From Sphingomonas sp. JUb134 (GTDB lineage Bacteria > Pseudomonadota > Alphaproteobacteria > Sphingomonadales > Sphingomonadaceae): a stretch of DNA of 64,000 nt. The DNA is taken from positions 124,001-188,000 of the forward strand of contig NZ_SLYP02000003.1 of NCBI RefSeq assembly GCF_004341505.2, in the 5' to 3' direction. The notes beneath the pieces are model-generated. The model ran no database searches. It had not been told where the DNA came from and saw only the letters and a program-made list of their open reading frames with translations. Position 1 is the stretch's first letter. Each line of letters begins with the position of its first letter. Shown one piece after another: positions 6,337-14,635 of the stretch. The translations under genes were made by a program, and so were the position numbers.

Positions 6337-8799
6337 TCAATCGGGCAGCGCATAGGCGATCAGCGCGTCGCTGACCGGCGTTTCCATGAAGTGGTGTCCG
6401 CCCGCCATGATCACCAGATACTGCTTGCCGTTCGCTTCATAGGTCATCGGCGTCGCCTGGCCGCCGCCCGGCAGCACATCCTGCCAGATCGTCTTGCCGG
6501 TGCGCAGGTCGATCGCCCGGATCAGATTGTCGGTGGCCGCGGCGATGAACACCAGTCCGCCGGCGGTCACCACCGCGCCACCGTTGTTGGGCGTGCCGAT
6601 GGTGAAGGGCAGCATCGAGGGAATACCGAACGGCCCGTTGGTGCGTGCGGTCCCGAACGCACGATCCCAGATGATCTTGCCGTCGGCCATGTTGATCGCC
6701 CGGATGCCGCCATAGGGAGGCTCCTTGCACAGCATGCCGGTGCCGTTCTTCGAGAACGGCCAGAACTTGTTGCGCCAGCCGGCATTCACGTCGACCGCAT
6801 AGGGCGTGTTCGCCTGCGGATCGCCGGCACCCTCCGCGCCGCCGATGTCGCCGCGCGCCTGATCGCGCGGCGCCCAGCCCCGCTTGTTCGCCTCGGCGCG
6901 GGGCACCAGCGTGACGTAGTTGGGCATGTCGTTGTAATTGGCGACGATCACCCCGCGCTGTGGATCGACCGCGATGCCGCCCCAATCGGTGCCGCCGTTA
7001 TAGCCGGGGTATTCGATCGAGTGACGCCCGGCCTCGGGCGGCGTGAAGAAGCCCTTGTAGCTCGCCTTACGGTACTGGATGCGGCAGATCATCTGGTCGA
7101 TGGGCGACATGCCCCACATGTCGCGCTCGGCCAGGTCGGGCTTGCGCAGCGTGTGCCACAGCGACACCGGCTGGGTGGCGGCGCGCTGCTCCGGCTCGAC
7201 GCCGCCCGAGGGGGCGCGGATCGCGCCCACCGGCGTCAGCGCACGACCGTTGCGGCGGTCGAGCACATAGATGTCGCCTTGCTTCGACGGCAGCACCAGC
7301 GCCGGAGTGCCCTTGAAATCGACGAGCGTCGCCTGTGCGCCGAAGTCATAGTCCCATACGTCGTTGCGCACCGCCTGGAAGCGCCAGCGGGGCTTGCCCG
7401 TGGTCACGTCGATCGCGACCAGCGAGGTTGCGAACCGCTTCTCCTCCGGCCGGCGCAGGCTGGAGTAATAATCCACCGCCGCATTGCCCATCGGAAGATA
7501 GACCAGACCCAGCTGCTCGTCGCCCGAAGCGATCGTCCACATGTTGGGGGTGCCGCGTGCCCAGGTCTGGCCCTCGGGCGGATAGCCGCTCCACTGCGGG
7601 TTCATCATGTCCCACGCCCAGCGCAGCTGACCGGTGCGCGCGTCGAAGCCCTGGATCACGCCAGAGGGCGCCCAGCGGTCCTGTCCATCGAGCACCTGAT
7701 GCCCGGTCACCAGCACCCCGCGCACCAGCGTCGGCGGCGAATTGATCGAGACGAAGCCCGGCGGCACCTCTCCCATGCCGACCTTCGCGTCCGTCTGGCC
7801 GTTGGTGCCGAAGTCCGGGCAGAGCCGGCCGCTGCGTGCATCCACGGCGATCAGGCGCGCGTCGAGCGTGCCTTCGATGATCCGGGTCGCACAAACCTGG
7901 TCGGCTGCCATGCCCGGAACCGCATAATAGACGACGCCGCGGCACGCGGCGGTATAGGGAATTGCCTCGTCCGGCACCTTGGGATCGTAGCGCCAGCGCT
8001 CCCGGCCGGTCGCCGCCTCCAGCGCAATCATGATATTCTTGGGGGTGCACAGATAGAGCGTGTCGCCGATCTTCAGCGGCGTCGTCTCCGCGCCATAGGT
8101 GTTCCGGATTTTCTCCGACTTCGGCAGGTCGCCGGTGTGGATCAACCACGCTCGCTCCAGCTTGCCGACGTTTGCCGGATTGATCTGCGCCAGCGGCGAG
8201 TAGCGCCGGGCGCTGTACGTGCCGCCATAGGCCGGCCAGTCGGCGCCGACCTGCTGACCGGACGGATCTGCCATCCCGGCGGTGCCGGGTGCGGGCAGCT
8301 GGCTCCAGATCGGATTGGGCGCATTGGCGTCCGCCACCCACAGGTTCACCCCGGTGACCAGCACCGCCGCCGCCACGCCGCCCAGCGCCAGCTGCCAGCG
8401 GTTACGCCGCCAGCTCAGCGTCGGCATCACGAGCAGCACGGCGACCAGCAGCACGACGGGCGCGACGATCCGCGGCACCAGCGCCCAGGCATCCGGACCC
8501 GATTCCCACCATGCCCATATGAAGGTGACAGCAACGATGCCGAGATACAGCCAGCCGCCGGCAAGCCGCCCCTTGATGAGCAGAGCGCCTGCCACCGCCA
8601 TCGCGACGCCGACGACCAGATAATAAAGGGACCCGCCCAGCATGGCGAGCCATGCGCCTCCTGCCGCCAGGATCAGTCCGATCAGCGCGATCACGGCGCC
8701 GACGACGATCGAACTCCAGCTACCCCAGCGGCGTGTTTCTGGACCCGCCTGCACTTGCGAAGGGGGACTGCCGAAGGAAGAGGTTCTGGAGTCGGTCAC
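6337..8799 (-). CDS. gcd: Membrane-bound PQQ-dependent glucose/quinate-type dehydrogenase
   Basis: This 820-residue quinoprotein begins at a GTG with AAGGAG upstream. Residues ~30-150 contain four to five membrane segments, the usual anchor and ubiquinone-reducing part. From ~175 onward is the periplasmic eight-bladed beta-propeller, starting DWPAYGGTYSARRYSPL, with tryptophan-docking repeats (ATGRERWRYD, RTGQLRWAWD, TTGKPRWRF, RTGKTIWQD) and the late NNGGAVVTAGGLVF segment. Length and layout match membrane glucose dehydrogenase (about 800 residues), which oxidises aldoses to lactones in the periplasm and feeds electrons to ubiquinone. Quinate/shikimate dehydrogenases are close relatives, so the symbol is provisional. 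No PQQ synthesis genes are in the window. Confidence 0.85.
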   Translation of the reverse strand: MTDSRTSSFGSPPSQVQAGPETRRWGSWSSIVVGAVIALIGLILAAGGAWLAMLGGSLYYLVVGVAMAVAGALLIKGRLAGGWLYLGIVAVTFIWAWWESGPDAWALVPRIVAPVVLLVAVLLVMPTLSWRRNRWQLALGGVAAAVLVTGVNLWVADANAPNPIWSQLPAPGTAGMADPSGQQVGADWPAYGGTYSARRYSPLAQINPANVGKLERAWLIHTGDLPKSEKIRNTYGAETTPLKIGDTLYLCTPKNIMIALEAATGRERWRYDPKVPDEAIPYTAACRGVVYYAVPGMAADQVCATRIIEGTLDARLIAVDARSGRLCPDFGTNGQTDAKVGMGEVPPGFVSINSPPTLVRGVLVTGHQVLDGQDRWAPSGVIQGFDARTGQLRWAWDMMNPQWSGYPPEGQTWARGTPNMWTIASGDEQLGLVYLPMGNAAVDYYSSLRRPEEKRFATSLVAIDVTTGKPRWRFQAVRNDVWDYDFGAQATLVDFKGTPALVLPSKQGDIYVLDRRNGRALTPVGAIRAPSGGVEPEQRAATQPVSLWHTLRKPDLAERDMWGMSPIDQMICRIQYRKASYKGFFTPPEAGRHSIEYPGYNGGTDWGGIAVDPQRGVIVANYNDMPNYVTLVPRAEANKRGWAPRDQARGDIGGAEGAGDPQANTPYAVDVNAGWRNKFWPFSKNGTGMLCKEPPYGGIRAINMADGKIIWDRAFGTARTNGPFGIPSMLPFTIGTPNNGGAVVTAGGLVFIAAATDNLIRAIDLRTGKTIWQDVLPGGGQATPMTYEANGKQYLVIMAGGHHFMETPVSDALIAYALPD

Positions 8800-9068
8800 G
8801 ACGGGGCTCCTTCACGACGACCGTTGCCGCGCAAGCTATGCTGCTTCACCAGCGCGCAGCGCCCTTTCCGGTCGGATCGAAGTCTGAGTTGCTGCAAGGG
8901 ACCTGGGACCATAGTCGCAAGATCAGCTATGGGTTGGATCGGCCAAGATCGCCTCGGGTGCGTCGTCGTGGTCATGCTCGCCCTCCTCAACGGATGGAGA
9001 ATGGACGGAGTTTGCATCCGTTCCATGAATGGCTTTGACCGGCAGAGTATTTGGGTGCTGCTGACAGG
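8800..9068. other. Intergenic stretch upstream of the PQQ dehydrogenase
   Basis: This holds the ribosome-binding site (AAGGAG) and presumably the promoter of the dehydrogenase gene on the minus strand. No convincing gene, operator or RNA was recognised. Its right edge is the left end of the IS3-family element. Confidence 0.5.
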
Positions 9069-9147
9069 TGACGTTCTCCCTGTTTTTTCATCCAAGCTGA
9101 GTGAGAGTTTTCCGGCCCTTTAAAGCCTGTGTGCAAGGAGCTGGGAC

Positions 9148-9414
9148 ATGAAGAAGTCGAGGTACACGGAAGAGCAGATCGCGTTCGCGCTGAAGCAAGC
9201 GGAGACCGGCACGCCGGTGGCGGAGGTGATCCGGCGGATGGGGGTATCCGAGCAGACGTTCTACCGCTGGAAGAAGGTGTATGGCGGGCTGGGTGTGGGC
9301 GAGTTGCGGCGGGTGAAGCAGCTCGAGGACGAGAACCGCAAGTTGAAGCAGCTCGTCGCGGACCTGAGCCTCGACAAGCACATCCTGCAGGACGTGCTCG
9401 CAAAAAAGCTCTGA
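9148..9414 (+). CDS. IS3-family transposase OrfA
   Basis: This 88-residue DNA-binding subunit has a helix-turn-helix (TPVAEVIRRMGVSEQTFYRWK, residues ~22-42) followed by a leucine-zipper-like coiled coil (VKQLEDENRKLKQLVADL). In intact elements it is joined to OrfB by a -1 ribosomal frameshift. The slippery run AAAAAAG lies at 9402-9408, six bases before the OrfA stop, and the -1 frame continues directly into OrfB (KKALTPGRRREI). The ATG is preceded by AAGGAGCTGGGAC. OrfA itself is intact, but no functional transposase can be made here because orfB is broken. Confidence 0.92.
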   Translation: MKKSRYTEEQIAFALKQAETGTPVAEVIRRMGVSEQTFYRWKKVYGGLGVGELRRVKQLEDENRKLKQLVADLSLDKHILQDVLAKKL

Positions 9415-9711
9415 CGCCTGGGCGGCGGCGCGAGATTGTCGCGCACGTCCAGGCGTCCCATGGCATCAGCGAGCGGCGCAGTTGCCTCGCGCTCGGCGTC
9501 GACCGCTCGTCGGTGCGCTACGTGTCGCACAAGCCAGACCAGGCTCCTCTGCGGCTGCGCATCCGCGATCTGGCGGCGGCACGGGTGCGCTACGGCTATT
9601 TCCGGATCTATATTCTACTGCGGCGGGAAGGCTGGCTCGTGAACCACATGGCGTAATCAGGAGCGGTGCTCGTTGGGATAGCCTGTCGTCCCCTGAAGAG
9701 GAGGACGGAAG

Positions 9712-10740
9712 ATGACCTGCTATGTTGGCCTAGATGTGTCGATGAAGGAGACCGCGATCTGCGTCGTGGACGAAACGGGCGATCGCATATGGGACGGTAA
9801 GTCGCGAACGGACCCGGACGCTATTGCGGCCGTGCTGGCGCGGAGGGCCGCAGGAGCCGTGAGGATCGGTATCGAGACGGGCCCGATGACCGTGTGGTTG
9901 TGGCACGCATTGACCGAGCGAGAGCTGCCGGTGGTGTGTCTTCATGCCAGGCATGCTGCGGCAGCGCTGAAGCTGCAGATGAACAAGACGGACCGCAACG
10001 ACGCGTTTGGGTTGGCACGGCTGGTCCGCTCGGGCTGGTACCGGCCGGTCGCTGTTCGCTCGATGGATACGCACCGGTTGCGTGCGCTCCTGATCACGCG
10101 AGACCAGCTGGTCGGCATGAGCACCGCGCTCATCAACAAGATACGCGGCCTGGCGAAGACTTTCGGCATTCTGGTCGGACCCGGAAAGGGTGGCACCTTC
10201 GAACGTCAGGTCCGGGCAACGCTGCCGGACGATCCGGTGGTCGCCGCACTGTTCGAGAGCCTACTGGCGATGCTGAGCACATTGCGGGAGCAACAGCTTG
10301 CCATTGCCAAGCAGCTCGGCCGGGTTGCCCGGCAAAGCGGCGCCTGCCGCTTGATGATGACGATGCCCGGCGTCGGACCGCTGACGGCCGTCAGCTTCAT
10401 GACCACCATCGAGGATCCTCACCGGTTCCGACGCTCGCAGGATGTCGGCGCCTATCTCGGTCTCACTCCGCGTCGCTACCAGTCGGGCGAGGTCGACATC
10501 AACGGCCGCATCTCCAAGTGCGGAGATCGTCTCACCCGCAAGCTGCTGTTCGAAGCGGCCAATGTCATGCTGTCGCGGACCTCGCAGGCGTCGGCGCTGA
10601 AGGACTGGGCTGCCGCCATCGGCCGGAGATCGGGCTTCTGGAAGGCGCGCGTTGCGCTGGCCCGCAAGCTGGCGGTGATCCTGCACCGGATGTGGATCGA
10701 CGGGCGAGGCTTTGACCCAAAGGTGACTGCCATGGCCTGA
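9712..10740 (+). CDS. IS110-family (DEDD) transposase A
   Basis: This 342-residue protein has the two-domain structure of IS110 recombinases. The N-terminal RuvC-like DEDD domain includes YVGLDVSMKET (first Asp), GIETGPMT (Glu) and KTDRNDAFGLARL (the two Asp residues). The C-terminal Tnp domain carries MTMPGVGPLTAVSF and the YLGLTPRRYQSG...CGDRLTRKLLFEA region with the conserved serine-type active-site neighbourhood. All expected catalytic positions are present and the gene is intact, with a strong ribosome-binding site (GAGGAGG). Such enzymes act with a structured RNA encoded in the element's noncoding end. Confidence 0.92.
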   Translation: MTCYVGLDVSMKETAICVVDETGDRIWDGKSRTDPDAIAAVLARRAAGAVRIGIETGPMTVWLWHALTERELPVVCLHARHAAAALKLQMNKTDRNDAFGLARLVRSGWYRPVAVRSMDTHRLRALLITRDQLVGMSTALINKIRGLAKTFGILVGPGKGGTFERQVRATLPDDPVVAALFESLLAMLSTLREQQLAIAKQLGRVARQSGACRLMMTMPGVGPLTAVSFMTTIEDPHRFRRSQDVGAYLGLTPRRYQSGEVDINGRISKCGDRLTRKLLFEAANVMLSRTSQASALKDWAAAIGRRSGFWKARVALARKLAVILHRMWIDGRGFDPKVTAMA

Positions 10741-10953
10741 TATCTGCTTTCCGAGCTGCCGCCCCGCCAGGGTGCGGCCACGGCCATCTCGTGACCCGCT
10801 TCGTGACCATCTGGAACACGGGAACCACATCGAGAGGCCGGCGATCTGGCGCCATGCTGAGGCTGGACCCGTCCTGACCTCGAAGACGACAACGATGCGC
10901 AAAAGAAGATCGACTACGAGCACCTTGGCAAACGGCTTGACCGATTAGACGAC
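10741..10953 (+). ncRNA. Candidate guide (bridge/seek) RNA region of IS110 element A
   Basis: This 213-bp noncoding tail of the element follows the transposase stop. IS110-family elements are known to encode a structured RNA in a noncoding end that directs target choice, and in the IS1111 subgroup it lies downstream of the transposase, as here. Visible structure includes a GCCGC/GCGGC stem near 10757-10779. I have not folded it, so the exact RNA limits and guide loops are not defined. Confidence 0.35.
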
Positions 10954-11265
10954 AAGCGTGTGTACCGGCTGTATCGGGAGGATGGATTGAGCCTTCGGCT
11001 CAGGCGGCCCCGCCGCAACGTCAGCGCCGCGAACCGCGAGCGCCAGCCGGCGGCATCGGCGCCGAACGAGATGTGGTCGATGGACTTCGTCTCGGACGCG
11101 CTGTTCGACGGTCGCCGGCTGCGAGCGCTAACGGTGGTCGACGCCTTCACGCGCGAGGCTCTGGCGATCGACGTCGACCAGGGCATCAAGGGCGAGCAGG
11201 TGGTGACCGCGATGGCGCGGATCGCTTCGGTGCGTGGTGCGCCGAAGACCATCAGGGTGGACAAC

Positions 11266-11500
11266 GTCCTGGGTCACGAAGGAAAGCGAGATTTGGTCAA
11301 CAGATCTCTATGCGCCGACATTGAGCGGCGAGGCATGCATTCTGAGCCAGATGGCTTCCACCGTCAACGGGATCGCTCCCTGCCATAGCAAACACAGGAT
11401 CCAGCGGCGCCGAAGCGGCCGTGGTCCTCACCGTCCTTAGAACGAGATACGCACCCAGGTGGAAGGCCCGAACATTATCTACAGGGTCGCTTTCGCGCCC
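11266..11500 (-). ncRNA. Noncoding tail of IS110 element B, possible guide RNA
   Basis: This 235-bp stretch downstream of transposase B has no convincing gene. By analogy with characterised IS110/IS1111 elements it is one of the two places where a guide RNA could be encoded; the other is 12773-12925 on the upstream side. I see no decisive motif, so this is a placement by analogy only. Confidence 0.25.
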
Positions 11501-12772
11501 TCACGGCACTTGCAGAGAGGGGTCCTTCCACCTGGCATCCGACCGTTCAAGGAACGGTCGGTACTCTGTCCCCGTCTTGATGACGGCATGGGCAACGCGC
11601 GCCATCTTGGCGGTGAGCGCCGTCATCGCCTTGCGGCGACGATCGGCATCGTCCGCGTGCCCGGCAGTGTATCGTCCGAGCTTGTCGCGGAAACTGTTGT
11701 TGCGCTGACGTGCGGCGACCTGGGCAGCCATCCAAAAGGTCCGCCGCAATCGCGCATTACCGTATTTGGACAGCATCGTGCGGCCTCGGAATGTGCCGGA
11801 CTGCCGGGTCGCAAGATCAAGACCGCAGAACTTCAGGAACTGGCGGTGATGGCTGAAGCGGCGTAGATCGCCTGCCTCGGCGAGAATGGTCAACGCATTG
11901 ATGGGCCCAATGCCGGGGATCATGCGCAAGAGCTGATAATCGCGGTTTTCGGCCAGCATGGCATGCGCCGTTCGCTCGATCTCGTCGCGCTGTCGGATCA
12001 GGTTGCGTGCTTGGGCGATCACCATGCGGAACATAGCGATCGAGACGGAATCCTCGTCGACAGGTAGCGCCACGGAGGCGCAGGCGGTCTCGTAGATATC
12101 GTTGATCAGCCGGGCTTTGGACACCTTGCGGCCGACCAAGTCCCATGCTTCGCGGGAGAAAGTCTCCTGGCCGAGCACAGTCATGCTGGCTGGGGTCGGG
12201 AATCGTTCGAGCAGAGCAAGGAACCAGTCGGATCGGCTGTTGCCAGCGAAGCGTTCAATCTCCGGGAAATAGAGCGGCAGGTAGTGGGTCAGGATGCGAT
12301 GCCATGTCTGCGTCTTAGCCTTGGAGATCGCCTCGTGCGTTTTCGACATCTCCTGCAGGTCGTTGATCCCGGCGGCGAGCGGATCGACGTATCGCTGGGT
12401 GGCGCCAATCCGCAGCATGTGCAGGATCACTTGCGCATCCTTGGAATCGTTCTTGTCCCAGCCATTGTGCAGAGCCTCGCGCGTTCGAGCCAAGGCAACG
12501 GACGAGATCAAGCGCAACTCGAAGCCGGCGGACAGCAGGCGATGCGCCAGCGTGCGATGGTAGTTACCAGTAGCCTCGAAGCCGACGATGATCGGACGCC
12601 CGATGTCGCTAAGATCCGTGGCCAAGCGATCATAATCTGCCTTTGTCGCCATCACCGTCATGCGACGTCGGCGTCCGCCTTCTGGACGTTCGATCAGGAC
12701 CTCCTGGCGGTGTTTGGACATATCGATGGCTACCAGCACGGCGTCGGTGGGATTAGAGCTACGCTTGGTCAT
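11501..12772 (-). CDS. IS110-family (DEDD) transposase B
   Basis: This 423-residue recombinase is only distantly like transposase A. The N-terminal RuvC-like domain shows LVAIDMSKHRQEVLIE (Asp), IIVGFEATGNYH (Glu) and GWDKNDSKDAQVILHML (Asp residues). The C-terminal domain has RMIPGIGPINALTILAEAGD, FLKFCGLDLATRQSG and SKYGNARLRRTFWMAAQVA. The start at MTKRSSNPT is preferred over an upstream in-frame ATG at 12835, which lies inside the palindromic sequence region; its ribosome-binding site (TTGGAGA) is modest. The gene is intact. Confidence 0.9.
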   Translation of the reverse strand: MTKRSSNPTDAVLVAIDMSKHRQEVLIERPEGGRRRRMTVMATKADYDRLATDLSDIGRPIIVGFEATGNYHRTLAHRLLSAGFELRLISSVALARTREALHNGWDKNDSKDAQVILHMLRIGATQRYVDPLAAGINDLQEMSKTHEAISKAKTQTWHRILTHYLPLYFPEIERFAGNSRSDWFLALLERFPTPASMTVLGQETFSREAWDLVGRKVSKARLINDIYETACASVALPVDEDSVSIAMFRMVIAQARNLIRQRDEIERTAHAMLAENRDYQLLRMIPGIGPINALTILAEAGDLRRFSHHRQFLKFCGLDLATRQSGTFRGRTMLSKYGNARLRRTFWMAAQVAARQRNNSFRDKLGRYTAGHADDADRRRKAMTALTAKMARVAHAVIKTGTEYRPFLERSDARWKDPSLQVP

Positions 12773-12836
12773 GGTCGGTCTGTCTCCAAAGGGTTGAGTC
12801 GACAACTTCACTTTAGAGACCTGCGGGCCGATCATG

Positions 12837-12906
12837 ACCGCCTTGATGAAGCCTGCGGGCGCTACGCGCCCTTGCCTTCATCAAGGCGGTGCGCCCCTTC
12901 GAGGGG
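12837..12906. repeat. Strong compound palindrome beside IS110 element B
   Basis: A perfect 15-bp inverted repeat (ACCGCCTTGATGAAG / CTTCATCAAGGCGGT, 12837-12891) encloses a second perfect stem GGGCGC-TAC-GCGCCC. A third hairpin, GCCCCT-TCG-AGGGGC, follows at 12892-12906. It lies between the IS110 B transposase and the point where IS3 orfB resumes. It may be part of the IS110 terminal structure or a palindromic element of its own. Confidence 0.6.
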
Positions 12907-13209
12907 CCGCTTCCCAATGTGCTATGGGCCGGAGTTCATCTCGAAGGCGCTCGACCGCTGGGCCTATGAAAACGGCGTCACGCTCGACTTTTCGCGGCCG
13001 GGCAAGCCTACCGACAACGCCTTCGTCGAAAGCTTCAATGGTCGCCTGCGCGACGAGTGCCTGAACAGCCACTGGTTCCTGTCGCTGGCTGATGCCCGGA
13101 TCAAGATCGAGGCTTGGCGGCGGGACTATAACGAGAGCCGTCCTCACACGGCTCTTGGCTGGCTGACGCCAGCTGAATATGCTGCATCCGCCGGGGTTAA
13201 CCCCGGCGG

Positions 13210-13311
13210 ATGCAAGCCGGAAGCTCGCATCACGCCCGGATGAGAAACCGGGGGACCGTCATGCAAGCCGGAAGCTCGCATCACGCCCGGATGAGAAACC
13301 GGGGGACCGTC
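13210..13311. repeat. 51-bp perfect tandem duplication at the right end of the IS3 element
   Basis: The 51-bp unit 13210-13260 (starting ATGCAAGCCGGAAGCTCG and ending GGGGGACCGTC) is repeated exactly at 13261-13311. Each copy ends with the right terminal repeat of the IS3-family element. The first copy also contains the last codons and stop of orfB piece 3. Confidence 0.95.
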
Positions 13312-13402
13312 ACTGCGATGCTCCCGACTAACTGTGTGAGCACGCGCGGTCACCAGGAAAGCATCGTCATGGCGACCATCGCGGGCTTAAGCCACCGCTC
13401 TA

Positions 13403-14576
13403 GTCACCTGAATCTAAAGTTCGCCGCATAACGTACGGTCTGCGGCTTGGCAGAAGCGCTTTACGGAGGCGAGTATCTCGTCGGCGGACTTGGTCCATCG
13501 GTAGGGCTTCGGGTTCTCGTTGTGGCGCTCGATGAAGGCACGGATGTCCTGCTCGAGCTGATTGGTGGAGGTATGGACGCCGCGGCGCAGTTGCTTGCGG
13601 GTAAGTTCGGCAAACCAGCGCTCGACCTGGTTGATCCACGAAGCCGAAGTCGGCGTGAAATGCACATGATAGTGCGGCCTGCGGGCGAGCCAGGCCCGGA
13701 CGAGCGCGGTTTTGTGGGTCGCGTAATTGTCCATGATGATGTGGACATCGAGATCGGGCGGCACCTGGGCGTCGATCTGCTTAAGGAAGTCCAGAAACTC
13801 GGCGGCGCGATGACGCTTGTAGCATTTGCCGATCACGAACCCCGAAGCGATGTCGAGCGCTGCGAACAGCGAGGTCGTGCCGTGACGGACGTAACTGTGA
13901 GTGCGCCGCTCGGGTACTCCTGGCATCATCGGCAGGACCGGCTGCTCTCGATCGAGCGCCTGGATCTGGCTCTTCTCGTCGACGCTGAGCACCAACGCGC
14001 GGTTAGGCGGGGAGAGATAGAGCCCGACAATGTCGCGGACCTTTTCCACGAACAGGGGATCGCTCGACAGCTTGAACGTCTCCGACCGATGCGGTTGCAG
14101 CCCAAAGGCCGACCAGATGCGCCGGATCGTCGTGTGGGAGAAGCCGGTCGCACCCGCCATCGAGCGTATCGACCAGTGGGTCGCGTCAGTTGGCGTGGAG
14201 CGGAGTGTGCGCTCGATCACGGCAGCAACCTGATCATCGTCGATCGTTCTCGGTCGTCCGGGCCGAGCCTCGTCCATCAGTCCCTCAACTCGGTCCTTCA
14301 GGAAGCGCCGTCGCCACTTACCGACTGTGTGCTCGTGCACGCCCAACTCAGCAGCGACAACCTTGCTCTGAATACCGTCCGCACAGCGAAGGATAATACG
14401 GCACCGCTCCGACATCGAGCGAGACACCCGCCGCCGGCGAACCTGCCGCTCCAGATAGTCCCGCTCCTCCGCCTCCAACACCAGAGGCATCGTCGGTCGG
14501 CCGCCCGCGTTCGCCATGCCAAGCTCCTCATCAGCGGAGCCAGCATACAATGCGACTTACTTCAGTTCCAGGTGAC
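13403..14576 (-). mobile_element. IS630-family insertion sequence, complete
   Basis: A 1,174-bp element with terminal inverted repeats starting GTCACCTG at the left (13403) and ending CAGGTGAC at the right (14576); the similarity continues imperfectly to a shared CGCAT. It is flanked on both sides by TA (13401-13402 and 14577-14578), the target dinucleotide duplicated by IS630/mariner-type elements. It carries one intact transposase and lies between the IS3 pile-up and scfR. Confidence 0.9.
13414..14517 (-). CDS. IS630-family transposase
   Basis: This 367-residue transposase has an N-terminal helix-turn-helix region (VVAAELGVHEHTVGKWRRRF), a second winged region (IRSMAGATGFSHTTIRRIWS), and a DDE core with ALVLSVDEKSQIQA (first Asp), DVHIIMDNYATHKT (second Asp) and FTPTSASWINQVERWFAEL (Glu). 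The start at MANAGGRPT is chosen because GAGGAGC lies just upstream; a further in-frame codon at 14550 has no site. All catalytic positions are present, so the element may be mobile. It ends inside the left terminal repeat region. Confidence 0.92.
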   Translation of the reverse strand: MANAGGRPTMPLVLEAEERDYLERQVRRRRVSRSMSERCRIILRCADGIQSKVVAAELGVHEHTVGKWRRRFLKDRVEGLMDEARPGRPRTIDDDQVAAVIERTLRSTPTDATHWSIRSMAGATGFSHTTIRRIWSAFGLQPHRSETFKLSSDPLFVEKVRDIVGLYLSPPNRALVLSVDEKSQIQALDREQPVLPMMPGVPERRTHSYVRHGTTSLFAALDIASGFVIGKCYKRHRAAEFLDFLKQIDAQVPPDLDVHIIMDNYATHKTALVRAWLARRPHYHVHFTPTSASWINQVERWFAELTRKQLRRGVHTSTNQLEQDIRAFIERHNENPKPYRWTKSADEILASVKRFCQAADRTLCGEL

Positions 14577-14635
14577 TAGGATCGAGCTTTCATAAAGCTC
14601 GTCAGGACCAGAACCGGCGTGAAACAACGACGACG

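Larger units (their letters stand above)
9648..10953 (+). mobile_element. IS110-family element A inserted in IS3 orfB
   Basis: Boundaries are inferred from the orfB reading frame that stops at 9647 and resumes at 10954. The insert is about 1,306 bp. There are no long terminal repeats or target duplication, as expected for this family. A short subterminal inverted repeat, GGTGCTCGT at 9664-9672 and ACGAGCACC at 10917-10925, lies near both ends, a layout reported for the IS1111 subgroup. About 64 bp precede the transposase and about 213 bp follow it. True ends could shift by some bases. Confidence 0.75.
11266..12925 (-). mobile_element. IS110-family element B inserted in IS3 orfB
   Basis: Limits come from the orfB frame, which breaks after VDN at 11265 and resumes at GPEF at 12926. 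The insert is about 1,660 bp, in the opposite orientation to element A, with a clearly different transposase. About 150 bp precede the transposase gene and about 235 bp follow it. No target duplication is seen. The upstream side contains a strong palindrome (12837-12906) that may belong to this element or be a separate sequence. The ends are therefore approximate. Confidence 0.7.
9402..13243 (+). pseudogene. IS3-family transposase OrfB in three pieces
   Basis: Three blocks together rebuild one rve-type integrase protein. Piece 1 (9402-9647) runs from the frameshift to REGWLVNH. Piece 2 (10954-11265) resumes at KRVYRLYREDGL, carries the first catalytic Asp (MWSMDFVSDAL) and stops after IRVDN. 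Piece 3 (12926-13243) resumes at GPEFISKALDRW and carries the glutamate region (NAFVESFNGRLRDEC) and the C-terminus. The second break falls exactly between the second catalytic aspartate (VDN) and GPEF. Each break holds an IS110-family element. The pieces are in different frames, so no full-length protein is possible. Confidence 0.9.
9069..13312 (+). mobile_element. IS3-family element, interrupted by two IS110-family elements
   Basis: The left end reads TGACGTTCTCCCTG at 9069 and the right end is the complement TGACGGTCCCCCGG ending at 13312, an imperfect pair of terminal repeats that continues to a shared TCATCC. Inside are orfA, an A6G slippage site and three separated pieces of orfB. Removing 9648-10953 and 11266-12925 restores a contiguous orfB and leaves an element of about 1.28 kb, normal for this group. 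Flanking bases (CAGG left, CTGC right) do not match, so no target duplication is visible. The right end is present twice because of a 51-bp tandem duplication. Confidence 0.8.

Noticed and set aside
5854..9123. A 1,089-codon plus-strand frame opposite the PQQ dehydrogenase
   Set aside because: Low-complexity antisense of a clear quinoprotein gene; runs through three other genes.
12284..12925. Plus-strand frame running through IS110 B into the last orfB piece
   Set aside because: The first two thirds are antisense to the IS110 transposase; only the part from 12926 is real orfB coding.
13210..13311. Direct repeats considered as a CRISPR array
   Set aside because: Only two 51-bp units with no spacer between them; they are a tandem duplication of an IS end.
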